In this document: one piece after another, positions 1-6,110 of the stretch
Layout of the letters: each line of letters opens with the position of its first letter
How positions within the stretch are numbered: position 1 is the first letter of the stretch
DNA from: Planctomycetota bacterium
GTDB taxonomy: Bacteria; Planctomycetota; Planctomycetia; Planctomycetales; Planctomycetaceae
Assembly (NCBI GenBank): GCA_029977045.1
Contig: JAPOLP010000286.1
Coordinates: 1-6,980, forward strand
DNA: 6,980 bases
Reading direction: 5' to 3'
The notes under the pieces: model-generated
What the model saw: the letters and a program-made list of their open reading frames with translations, nothing else
Told to the model about the DNA's origin: nothing
Databases searched by the model: none
Made by a program: the position numbers and the translations under genes

Positions 1-1000
1 CAATGCCTGGTCGCGACAGTTCCCGGAGCTTCACCAGGTCCTTCAACGTCGTCAGCAACAGATCGGCGGAGCGCTCATCCGCCAACCCGGCCAGCACGGT
101 GAGGTCCGCTTCCGAGTAGTGCCAGTGGTCAGGAAATGCTCGGAACGCGGCGACGTCGATACCGAGCGTTGCAACGGTCGCCCGGAACGCATCCGGGTTG
201 CCGATCCCGGAAAAGACGACCGCTCTGCGCGAATCTCGCTTCCCAATCTCTCCCTGAAGGTGAGGTACAAGAGGCCGGCTTCTGTCTTTCGATGAGTAAG
301 CCGGTAGCGGTCGCAATCCAGTCGATTGGAAGGCAATCTCGATGCGTGGTGCCGACGGCACGTAACGCTGCACTTCGTTCCAAATGGCGTCGAGTTTTGA
401 CGGCTCAACCTGATCGGCTCGCGTGATCGCGATTAAGTCGGCGCGACGTAAGCCGCCTCGAGGTTCGCGCAGCAGGCCGCGTGGCAGGACGGCTCCGTAG
501 CCCCAGGGATTCGTTGCGTCGATTAAAACAACGTCGAGCGTCCGCCCCAGCCGCCGGTGCTGAAACGCGTCGTCGGCGACGATCACGTTGCAGCCGTGCT
601 CAGAGACCGCAGTCTCGACGGCGGCGACTCGGTCGCGATTCTGAACGTGCGGCACGCCGGGACACAGAATGTCGAGTACTCGGCGTTCGTCGTTGCCCTC
701 GTCGTCGAGTGATCGGTATCCGCGACTGACAATGCCCGGCTTCAATCCCGCCTGCTGAAGCTGCTGAACGATCAGAGCGACGACCGGCGTCTTACCGGTG
801 CCTCCCGTCGTCAGGTTGCCGACGCTGATCACAGGAACCGGCGGCGAATGGACGCGACGAAGGCCCCAGTCGAACAGCCGATTGCGGAGCAGCATCGCGG
901 CGGCGTACGGCCACGAGGCGACTCGCAAAAGAAAACGGAGCAGCCGGCCCCCCGGCGTCGGCTGCCCCGCGATCAGTTTCAGAAACTGCTGTTCGTTCAT
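1..1000 (-). CDS. lpxK: Tetraacyldisaccharide 4'-kinase LpxK (3' end cut by window edge)
   Basis: LpxK phosphorylates the 4' position of the tetraacyldisaccharide 1-phosphate lipid A precursor with ATP, at the inner face of the cytoplasmic membrane. The open frame runs unbroken from an ATG at 1000 to the window edge, giving 333 residues; the family is usually about 330-350, so only the tail is missing. Visible motifs: a hydrophobic, basic N-terminal segment (about 19-45) as in the membrane-associated helix of the family; Walker A GGTGKT at 66-71 within VGNLTTGGTGKTP; SRGY at 92-95; D104 in the place of the catalytic Asp of E. coli LpxK (D99); ADDAFQHRRL at 142-151, matching the Walker B type DDGLQHYRL; LPRGLLREP at 172-180; a DHWHY motif with H292 in the place of catalytic H261; and TTLKD at 317-321. 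All key residues are present, so the enzyme should be active. A weak GGAG lies 4 bases before the ATG. The gene diverges from the CPBP protease gene. Family assignment is firm; residue equivalences to E. coli are from memory of the family. Confidence 0.95.
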   Translation of the reverse strand, partial: MNEQQFLKLIAGQPTPGGRLLRFLLRVASWPYAAAMLLRNRLFDWGLRRVHSPPVPVISVGNLTTGGTGKTPVVALIVQQLQQAGLKPGIVSRGYRSLDDEGNDERRVLDILCPGVPHVQNRDRVAAVETAVSEHGCNVIVADDAFQHRRLGRTLDVVLIDATNPWGYGAVLPRGLLREPRGGLRRADLIAITRADQVEPSKLDAIWNEVQRYVPSAPRIEIAFQSTGLRPLPAYSSKDRSRPLVPHLQGEIGKRDSRRAVVFSGIGNPDAFRATVATLGIDVAAFRAFPDHWHYSEADLTVLAGLADERSADLLLTTLKDLVKLRELSRPGI

Positions 1001-1248
1001 GGCTCCGCCGTGCTGAACAACGCCAGAGCGGTCTGACGATGAGCCCTGAACCGGTCCTGCCGGCTCTGCGGGGCGAACGTACCGGATCGGTTCTTCGGCT
1101 GCAACGGGCTGCGACTTTGGCTCAAGAACGACCAAAGCGAGTCTGCTCAGCGGTCGATAAAGACGAGTCGGACCCGATTTTCCGCGACGCCTACCGAGCC
1201 CGTTCCACCACTGGCAGAAGGCGTCGCCAGGTCACCGAGACTCGCCGA
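1001..1248. other. Divergent intergenic region between lpxK and the CPBP protease gene
   Basis: This spacer must carry the promoters for both divergent genes if neither is read from elsewhere. I see no convincing -35/-10 pair on either strand. A plus-strand frame in phase with the protease gene stays open back to an ATG at 1039, but the extra 70 residues are Arg-rich and unlike any N-terminus of the protease family, so I read the stretch as non-coding. Confidence 0.5.
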
Positions 1249-2070
1249 ATGGCCCGCATCGAACTGCCTCCCTGCCTGGACGATCTGGAGTTTGAGGTCG
1301 CGGAACACCGCGAACCGCTACTCCCGTACTGGGCCGAGGCGCGCGAGCCGCTGACTTGCCTGATCTTCCTGCTGCCGATTCTGCTGGCGTACGAAGTCGG
1401 CGTTCTGTGGCTGGGGAACGGCCAGGCGAACGGCATCCGCAACGGAGCCGACTTCTGGATGCGCGGCTGGCTCGAACAGGCCGGGGCCCAGGCGTTCATT
1501 CTGCCGATCCTGCTGGTTGGCATCTTTCTGGGCTGGCACCGCTACGGAAAATATCCGTGGCGAATCTCGCGTGAGACGCTGGTCGGCATGTTCGCCGAGA
1601 GCCTGCTGCTGGCGGTCGTTCTGCTGTTCGTGGCTCAGCTGCAGGACATGGCCTTTCAGTGCTTCTTCCCCAGCGAGGTCTCGATCCGGGAAGGCGTCGC
1701 TGGCGAGCGTCCGCTGCTGGCGATTGACGGCAAACTCGGCCAGCGAATGATCAGCTATCTGGGCGCGGGCGTTTACGAAGAGGTCATGTTCCGACTGATG
1801 CTGATCCCGGTCGCCCTGCTCGTCATGACGCGAGCCTTCAAGATGCCCGGCAAATGGGCCGCTGTGATGACCGTCTTCCTGACGAGCCTCGCGTTCTCGG
1901 TCGCCCACTATGTCGGCTCAGGCGGAGAAGCGTTCTCGCTGTTCAGCTTCACGTTCCGCACAACGGCCGGCTGCTTCTTCGGAGCGGTCTTCCTGCTGCG
2001 AGGCTTCGGCATCACCGTCGGCTGCCACGCCCTCTACGACGTCATGGTCGGCCTGCTGCTGAGCGCGTAA
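1249..2070 (+). CDS. CPBP family (Abi/CAAX-like) intramembrane glutamic protease
   Basis: This is a polytopic membrane protein of 273 residues from the ATG at 1249. CPBP proteins are intramembrane glutamate-dependent proteases related to the eukaryotic CAAX protease Rce1; in bacteria most have unknown substrates. The three family motifs are in order: motif 1 EEVMFR at 177-182 (paired glutamates plus Arg); motif 2 FSVAH with H220; motif 3 HALYD with H260 and D264. Hydrophobic segments lie at about 35-52, 80-96, 113-130, 165-192, 203-220, 233-250 and 252-272, and the motifs fall in the last ones as expected. The N-terminal 30 residues are acidic and probably cytoplasmic. Start choice: an in-phase ATG at 1039 would add 70 Arg-rich residues with no family likeness; 1249 gives a normal length, though only a weak GAG precedes it. 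It diverges from lpxK, and no functional link with its neighbours is evident. The substrate cannot be inferred. Confidence 0.88.
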   Translation: MARIELPPCLDDLEFEVAEHREPLLPYWAEAREPLTCLIFLLPILLAYEVGVLWLGNGQANGIRNGADFWMRGWLEQAGAQAFILPILLVGIFLGWHRYGKYPWRISRETLVGMFAESLLLAVVLLFVAQLQDMAFQCFFPSEVSIREGVAGERPLLAIDGKLGQRMISYLGAGVYEEVMFRLMLIPVALLVMTRAFKMPGKWAAVMTVFLTSLAFSVAHYVGSGGEAFSLFSFTFRTTAGCFFGAVFLLRGFGITVGCHALYDVMVGLLLSA

Positions 2071-2087
2071 GTGCTCCCGAAATCCGA

Positions 2088-2118
2088 TGCCGCAGGCGAA
2101 GACTTTCCCTGCGGGGCA
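2088..2118 (+). terminator. GC-rich hairpin after the CPBP protease gene, possible terminator
   Basis: CCGCAGG (2090-2096) pairs perfectly with CCTGCGG (2108-2114) across an 11-base loop. The outer TG/CA pair (2088-2089 with 2117-2118) can add to the stem over a two-G bulge. It begins 17 bases after the stop codon. No T-run follows, so it would be a poor intrinsic terminator; it could instead stabilise the 3' end or mark a Rho-dependent end. Confidence 0.35.
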
Positions 2119-2124
2119 CGTCAG

Positions 2125-2164
2125 CTTAGAAACCAGCATTGAATCTGCTTTCGGTTTCTGAGGA
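2125..2164 (+). promoter_or_regulatory. Leader hairpin overlapping the Shine-Dalgarno of the SGNH-like gene
   Basis: CTTAGAAACC (2125-2134) pairs with GGTTTCTGAG (2153-2162): nine Watson-Crick pairs and one U-G. Inside it, AGCA (2135-2138) pairs with TGCT (2146-2149) around a 7-base loop, leaving a 3-base bulge. The 3' arm runs into the Shine-Dalgarno sequence GAGGA (2160-2164), so GAG would be sequestered when the hairpin forms. The same GAGGA, 7 bases before the ATG at 2172, decides that start over a TTG at 2139 that lies in the hairpin loop. The pairing is seen directly; the regulatory role is inference. Confidence 0.5.
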
Positions 2165-2171
2165 CTCGCTG

Positions 2172-3434
2172 ATGACGCTGCGAAAACTGACGTTTGTCGC
2201 CCTGCTCTGGGCCTTCGCCCTGAACGCTCCCCTGCCGACGGCCAGCGCGGCGGAACGTCGAGAACCGTTCGAACTCCGCGACGGCGACCGCGTCGTTCTG
2301 CTGGGCGGAACGTTCTTCGAGCGGGCTCAGCGGTACGGCTACCTGGAAACGGCGATGCAGCTTCGCTTCCCGGACCGGAAGTTCTCCGTCCGCAATCTCG
2401 GCTGGAGCGCCGACACGGTCTTCGCCGAATCCCGCGGCATCTTCGACGCTCCGGACAAGGGCTACGCACGGATGATCGAGCAGGTGCTCGGCCTCAAGCC
2501 AACGGTCATCTTCCTGCAGTATGGTGGCAATGAGTCGTTCAACGGCGAAGCCTACCTCGACACATTCGTCAAACAGTACGAAAAACTGCTCGACGATCTG
2601 GCCCCAACACACGCGGAAATGGTACTCGTCACCCCGGTTCCGCTGTGGCAGATGCCCAACCCTCTGCCGGACGTTTCTTCAGCCAACGCCAAACGTCAGG
2701 TTTTCTCTGCGGCAGTCCAGAAGCTGGCGGCCCGCCGTTCGCTGAAATTTGTGGACATTTCAACGCAACTCAGCCAGGACGCCGTTCCTCGCTGGGAAAA
2801 AGCATTCAATCGACCGCTGACAGAAGATGGAGTCACACTTAATGCAGGCGGCTACCGGTTCGCGTCCGACGTCTTCTGTCACGCACTCACCGGCGAGGTC
2901 GCACCGTCAAGCGGCCATCTGACTCTGAAAAAAGCTTCTCTCGGTGTCGCACTCGACCGTTCAAAACCAGTACCGACGCTGACGATCAGCTCAATTCGCG
3001 ACAGCCAGCGAGTTGCGGCAACGGTCGAGTTTGAGCTGGCAGCCGTCCGCCGAGGATCCGTGGGGATCGCGTTTTCATCAGACGTCACGTCCGGCAGGTA
3101 CGAACTTATCGTCGACGGCAAGCCGCAGATCGAATTCGAGTACAAGGCGAACGGCGGTCTCAGAGGCGGCCCGTCACTGGTTCCCGCCGCCTACGTCACG
3201 ACTGCCCTCCTTGAAGCAACGATCGACAAGAACCAGATGTACTTCCACCGCTGGCGACCGCAGAACGTCACGTACCTCTTTCTGTTCCGGAAGCACGAGC
3301 AGGGGAACAATGCGAAAGAGGTCGAGGAGTTTGAGGAGATCGTCGCAAAGCTCGATGACCGCATCTTCGAGCTGAAGCAAAAGACCACCGAAGCGACCAT
3401 CGAGATCGTACGCGTCGATAAGGCCGGCGAGTGA
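2172..3434 (+). CDS. Secreted SGNH/GDSL-hydrolase-fold protein with altered catalytic residues
   Basis: This is an exported protein of 420 residues. Residues 1-26 form a Sec signal peptide: basic TLRK start, a hydrophobic core to about 17, and a cleavage site after TASA. An SGNH-like domain follows (about 35-240): VVLLGGTFFER at the block I position, with GGT (45-47) where esterases have GDS; NLGWSADTVF with G77 at block II; YGGNES with N120 at block III; and DGVTL (219-223) at block V, where DxxH is expected, so T222 replaces the catalytic His. The C-terminal part (about 240-420) has a beta-rich stretch, then RPQNVTYLFLFRKHEQG-type sequence and an acidic, probably helical tail; this pattern recurs in planctomycete proteins, sometimes joined to haem-binding dehydrogenase domains. 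The fold assignment is good. Esterase activity is doubtful, and a carbohydrate- or protein-binding role is equally possible. The start at 2172 is set by GAGGA 7 bases upstream. The gene stands alone between the protease and pilin genes. Confidence 0.82.
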   Translation: MTLRKLTFVALLWAFALNAPLPTASAAERREPFELRDGDRVVLLGGTFFERAQRYGYLETAMQLRFPDRKFSVRNLGWSADTVFAESRGIFDAPDKGYARMIEQVLGLKPTVIFLQYGGNESFNGEAYLDTFVKQYEKLLDDLAPTHAEMVLVTPVPLWQMPNPLPDVSSANAKRQVFSAAVQKLAARRSLKFVDISTQLSQDAVPRWEKAFNRPLTEDGVTLNAGGYRFASDVFCHALTGEVAPSSGHLTLKKASLGVALDRSKPVPTLTISSIRDSQRVAATVEFELAAVRRGSVGIAFSSDVTSGRYELIVDGKPQIEFEYKANGGLRGGPSLVPAAYVTTALLEATIDKNQMYFHRWRPQNVTYLFLFRKHEQGNNAKEVEEFEEIVAKLDDRIFELKQKTTEATIEIVRVDKAGE

Positions 3435-3593
3435 TCGTGTGCACCATCCTGAGTGTCCTTTCCTGACAGCTCCGCACTTCCCAAACGGCATGTCCTGAAT
3501 GGCGAATCCGGACGAAGGTGCAGCAGTTCAGGAGGCAGGTCCCGCAACTCGTCATTGGAGCCGCACCAGCGTGGCAGACGTGAGCCAGGTTCT

Positions 3594-3651
3594 GGCTATT
3601 GCAGCGGCGCGTCCCCACCGTCGCTGCGCCCCCCGCCCCAATAGCCCGGAG
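3594..3651 (+). promoter_or_regulatory. Large hairpin and Shine-Dalgarno in the pilin leader
   Basis: GGCTATTG (3594-3601) pairs perfectly with CAATAGCC (3639-3646). Directly inside it, CAGCGGCG (3602-3609) pairs with CGTCGCTG (3619-3626) with one G-U, around a 9-base loop. This gives 16 pairs interrupted by a C-rich 12-base bulge (3627-3638) on the 3' side. The stem ends one base before the Shine-Dalgarno GGAG (3648-3651), which sits 8 bases before the pilin ATG. There is no T-run, so it is not an intrinsic terminator of the upstream gene. A role in stabilising or gating the pilin mRNA is inferred. Confidence 0.5.
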
Positions 3652-3659
3652 ACTGTCTG

Positions 3660-3833
3660 ATGCAGGGATTCGCCAGAAGCGTTCTGCGATTTCTGATTAG
3701 CGAAGACGGCCCGACTTCCGTCGAGTACGCCGTGATGGCTGGCTTCATCATCGCTGTTGCGGTCACTGCCATCTCAGCCGTTGGAACGGCAACCCTCGGC
3801 CTGTACACCGAGAGTGCGGCGAAGATGCCTTGA
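3660..3833 (+). CDS. flp: Flp family type IVb prepilin (57 residues)
   Basis: This is a very small prepilin of the Flp/Fap class, the structural subunit assembled by the Tad (tight adherence) secretion machinery. The leader (residues 1-17) ends in SEDG; cleavage by a TadV/CpaA-type prepilin peptidase would follow G17. The mature end PTSVEYAVM carries the diagnostic Glu at +5 (E22) and Tyr at +6 (Y23), followed by a hydrophobic helix (about 24-48) rich in Ala, Ile and Val. The short tail YTESAAKMP lacks Cys. Length is typical of Flp pilins (about 50-70). GGAG 8 bases before the ATG supports the start. No tadA, tadB, tadC, cpaB or rcpA gene lies in the window, so it is either an orphan pilin served by a remote tad cluster or part of a dispersed set. 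An intrinsic terminator 40 bases downstream suggests a monocistronic transcript. The family call rests on the cleavage-site motif and is strong; the cellular role (surface attachment) is from the family. Confidence 0.9.
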   Translation: MQGFARSVLRFLISEDGPTSVEYAVMAGFIIAVAVTAISAVGTATLGLYTESAAKMP

Positions 3834-3872
3834 CGTGCACCAGGTCCATCCGTTGAAACACCCGACGACAGC

Positions 3873-3916
3873 CAAAGCCCTGCTGCTCCTTCTCGGACAG
3901 CGGGGCTTTGTTGTTG
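3873..3916 (+). terminator. Intrinsic terminator after the pilin gene
   Basis: CAAAGCCCTGCTG (3873-3885) pairs with CAGCGGGGCTTTG (3898-3910): 13 pairs including one U-G, around a 12-base loop. The downstream tract TTGTTG after the CTTTG arm is T-rich though not pure. It lies 40 bases after the pilin stop codon and points the same way, as expected for a terminator insulating a highly expressed small gene from dnaA. Confidence 0.8.
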
Positions 3917-4147
3917 AACATCAGTCGGATCGATGTCGTCAGACACTGATCTATTGCCTGACGAGTATCCGGAGAGACTTCTTCCGGGGCGTCAACCCAC
4001 CTCGGTACTTCTTCCTTCACATCTTCTGAACACGGCCCGCCGACATTCCGAAAGGGCCGCTCAGTGAGCGTCGACGGGATTTCCGGGGATTCCTGAGGCA
4101 CCGATCACGCGACAGAAAATGTTGCCGAAGTGGCGTCCCGAAATGGT

Positions 4148-4175
4148 TTGACTGGAGAGTGGCCGGGGCTAACAT
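4148..4175 (+). promoter_or_regulatory. Candidate sigma-70 type promoter for dnaA
   Basis: TTGACT (4148-4153) matches five of six -35 consensus bases. After a 16-base spacer, TAACAT (4170-4175) matches four of six -10 bases. Transcription would begin near 4182 and leave an untranslated leader of about 400 bases before dnaA. It is the best-looking promoter I saw in the gap, but planctomycete promoter consensus is poorly known and such matches arise by chance. Confidence 0.3.
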
Positions 4176-4552
4176 CGCCCGCACTGAGTGAGTGACAGGA
4201 GCCATCGGCCACGCGTGGCTGACTCCCGGAACGATTCGCCTGAGGGTGGTGCCTTGCGGACCGCATCGGGTGGCAGTCGGCCGATGGTTTTCCGATTCCC
4301 ATCCCTGAATATTTCGCATCTCCAGACCGCGAGATTCATACGCCGGCAACGGAGTGTCCGTTCGATTTCCGCTGAGGCGGAGTTGCAGTGTTGTGCCGTC
4401 TTCTGGCCTGACTGCAGCATTCTCGAACGAACCGGCCCCGCAGGAGCGTGATGGATCGACTGGGTGTCAGACACCGATCGGCCAGCGACAGACGGACCGC
4501 ACTTTTTTTCGCGAATCGTTGACGCTGAGACTGCCGATGGAGCCTGCCCCTC

Positions 4553-4582
4553 AAGGAAGGAGTGCGCACAGAGGGTCGCAAG
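4553..4582 (+). promoter_or_regulatory. Ribosome binding region deciding the dnaA start
   Basis: GAGGG (4571-4575) lies 7 bases before the ATG at 4583, a standard placement, and I take this start. A stronger-looking AAGGAAGGAG (4553-4562) lies further upstream. Its first AAGGA is 4 bases before an in-phase GTG at 4562, which would add seven residues. The longer form cannot be excluded. Confidence 0.55.
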
Positions 4583-6073
4583 ATGCAGCCCGAGTTGTCG
4601 GCAACAAGCCCGTCAAATGTGCGTGAGGACGTGACGGAACTCCTGGTTCAGAAGCTGCGTGCCGAGATCGGCGAACGCAACTTCCGCAACTGGTTTGAGA
4701 ACCGCAGCGTCGTCGCTTTTGACGGCCAGAGTGCGCACATCGCCGTCGCCAGTCCGTTCCTGCAGAACTGGATGCAGCGCCGCTTTGGAAAAGAAGCTCT
4801 GGCAGTCGTCCGTTCGCTCGCTCCTCAGGCTGACGTGCTCTGGAGTGTCGACGACACACTGAGTACCGAGCCCGCTGGCCAGGGAGAATCAGCTGCCGAT
4901 CAACGTTCGATCGTTGAGCCTCAGACCTTGCCGGTTGTTCCTCGCGGCACGCTGCCGTTTCCAGAACTGGCAGTCGCACCAGCTCCGTCGCCCCAGACGT
5001 CGGTTCGACCATCGGCAGCCGCGGGAAGGAAGCAGCGACGGTTCATGAGCCTTGCTGACTTCGTCTCCGGTCCCTGTAACGAACTGGCTCTGACTGCGGC
5101 CCGACAGGTTTGTCTTGCTCCGGGTGAACGGCTCAGTTCGCTGTACCTGCACGGTTCAGTGGGCACGGGCAAGACGCATCTGGCCGAAGGAATCTACGTC
5201 GACATTCGCCGGCAGCATCCGCAGCTGGGCATTCTGTTCATGACCGCCGAAGATTTCGGCAACCGCTTTACGCACGCGTTGCGAACACAGGCTCTGCCAG
5301 GTTTTCGGCAGCGGTTTCGCAACGTCGATGTCCTGATCGTCGACGACATCAGCTTTCTCGACGGCAAGCAGGCGATGCAGGAAGAGTTTCTGCACACGTA
5401 CAACCAGATCGTGAGCCACGGCGGCCAGATCGTCGTCACGTCTGACTGCCACCCGCGACTGCTCAAACGGATGAGCGAGGAACTCGTCACGCGAATGTTG
5501 TGCGGCATGGTCTGTCGGATCGAATCTCCGGACAGCGAAACCCGCCGGAAGATCACTCGGGCGAAGTGCGTCGAACTGCGGGCTCAGATCGCCGACGAAG
5601 CACTCGATTACGTGGATCGGCGATTCGTCCACAGCGTGCGGGAAATTGAAGGTGCGCTCAACACGCTGCGAGCCTGGGAGCAAATGACCGGCCGCAAGGT
5701 GACACTGCCTGTCGCCCGGCAGGCGTTGTCGGAACTCGAACGCGACAGCATCCGCGTTGTCCGGCTGGCGGATATCGAACGAGCGGTCTGTGACCTGTTT
5801 GGCGTTTCAGATGACGACCTCAAGGGAGAACGTCGGACACGCAGCGTCACGCAGCCGCGGATGCTGGCGATGTTCCTGGCCCGGCGGCACACGCAGGCGG
5901 CCTACAAGGAAATCGGCGAGTTCTTCGGCGGTCGGAATCACAGCACCGTCGTCGCCGCCGAAAAGAAGATCGATACCTGGCTGCGGTCGAATTCAGACGT
6001 GCTCGTCGGAGGCCGCCGCTGGAATCTGTCGGACGTCGTCGAGCGTCTGGAGCAGCAGATTCTGGCGGGGTAG
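4583..6073 (+). CDS. dnaA: Chromosomal replication initiator protein DnaA
   Basis: DnaA binds and unwinds the chromosomal origin and recruits the helicase. From the ATG at 4583 it has 496 residues, within the normal range. Domain I (about 15-88) contains NFRNWFENR (33-41) and PFLQNWMQRRF. Domain II (about 90-150) is a Pro/Ala-rich linker. The AAA+ domain III shows Walker A GSVGTGKT (191-198), Walker B LIVDD (251-255), sensor I VVTSD (284-288), an arginine-finger candidate R304 in LVTRM, and sensor II R321 in SPDSETR. Domain IV (about 395-470) ends in the DNA-binding signature GGRNHSTV (449-456), where the usual form is GGRDH[ST]TV; N452 replaces the Asp. RRTRSV and PR before it keep the minor-groove Arg (R420). 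The Arg-finger region (TRMLCGMV) also differs from the common SRFxWGL. No dnaN, recF or gyrB follows; a small exported gene begins 37 bases downstream. It may be the sole initiator or one of several DnaA-type proteins in the genome. The family call is firm; altered box specificity is inference. Confidence 0.95.
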   Translation: MQPELSATSPSNVREDVTELLVQKLRAEIGERNFRNWFENRSVVAFDGQSAHIAVASPFLQNWMQRRFGKEALAVVRSLAPQADVLWSVDDTLSTEPAGQGESAADQRSIVEPQTLPVVPRGTLPFPELAVAPAPSPQTSVRPSAAAGRKQRRFMSLADFVSGPCNELALTAARQVCLAPGERLSSLYLHGSVGTGKTHLAEGIYVDIRRQHPQLGILFMTAEDFGNRFTHALRTQALPGFRQRFRNVDVLIVDDISFLDGKQAMQEEFLHTYNQIVSHGGQIVVTSDCHPRLLKRMSEELVTRMLCGMVCRIESPDSETRRKITRAKCVELRAQIADEALDYVDRRFVHSVREIEGALNTLRAWEQMTGRKVTLPVARQALSELERDSIRVVRLADIERAVCDLFGVSDDDLKGERRTRSVTQPRMLAMFLARRHTQAAYKEIGEFFGGRNHSTVVAAEKKIDTWLRSNSDVLVGGRRWNLSDVVERLEQQILAG

Positions 6074-6098
6074 TGGCCAGGGAATGGCAAACAGTGAC

Positions 6099-6110
6099 GG
6101 AGGCATTGCG
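6099..6110 (+). promoter_or_regulatory. Shine-Dalgarno deciding the start at 6111
   Basis: GGAGG (6099-6103) stands 7 bases before the ATG at 6111. An earlier in-phase ATG at 6084 lacks a comparable site and would place nine polar residues before the signal peptide, so 6111 is preferred. Confidence 0.75.

Larger units (their letters stand above)
3917..4582. other. Long non-coding gap upstream of dnaA
   Basis: I find no convincing gene here on either strand. Frames of 80-110 codons exist but are rich in Arg and Ser, have no family likeness and overlap one another. No tRNA and no cluster of TTATCCACA-like DnaA boxes is visible, so I cannot call an origin. What it does hold: a GC-rich hairpin CGGCCC/GGGCCG (4033-4038 with 4054-4059); three short near-perfect palindromes (4058-4070, 4208-4219, 4463-4475); a longer inverted repeat CCATCGGCC/GGCCGATGG (4202-4210 with 4279-4287); a candidate promoter at 4148-4175; and a run of seven T at 4503-4509 without a strong stem before it. 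Most likely it is the dnaA promoter and 5' leader region. Confidence 0.5.

Noticed and set aside
1039..1248. N-terminal extension of the CPBP protease from an ATG at 1039
   Set aside because: The extra 70 residues are Arg-rich with no family likeness or membrane character, and the protein is of normal length from 1249.
1318..1908. Long minus-strand open frame inside the protease gene
   Set aside because: It is antisense to conserved CPBP motifs, rich in Gln, Arg and His, and a typical high-GC shadow frame.
3451..3472. Small hairpin after the SGNH-like gene (GAGTGTC with GACAGCTC)
   Set aside because: Seven pairs with a bulge and no T-run; not supportable as a terminator.
4188..4451. Open frame of 87 codons on the plus strand in the gap before dnaA
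   Set aside because: Composition is Arg/Ser-rich without domain or signal features, and overlapping frames of similar size occur on the opposite strand.
3938..4479. Near-identical 14-mers GTCAGACACTGATC (3938) and GTCAGACACCGATC (4466)
   Set aside because: One pair of 14-mers with a single mismatch is expected by chance in a window of this size; no further copies or element boundaries are seen.
4548..4575. CCCTC/GAGGG pairing that could cover the dnaA Shine-Dalgarno
   Set aside because: Only five pairs across an 18-base loop; too weak to separate from chance, unlike the leaders at 2125 and 3594.
3917..4582. Origin of replication upstream of dnaA
   Set aside because: No cluster of TTATCCACA-like boxes and no AT-rich unwinding tract is visible. 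Because the DnaA signature is altered, the absence of canonical boxes is not decisive, but there is no positive evidence either.
5757..6110. Extension of the small exported protein back into dnaA from 5757
   Set aside because: It overlaps conserved dnaA domain IV in another frame, and a signal peptide plus strong Shine-Dalgarno place the start at 6111.
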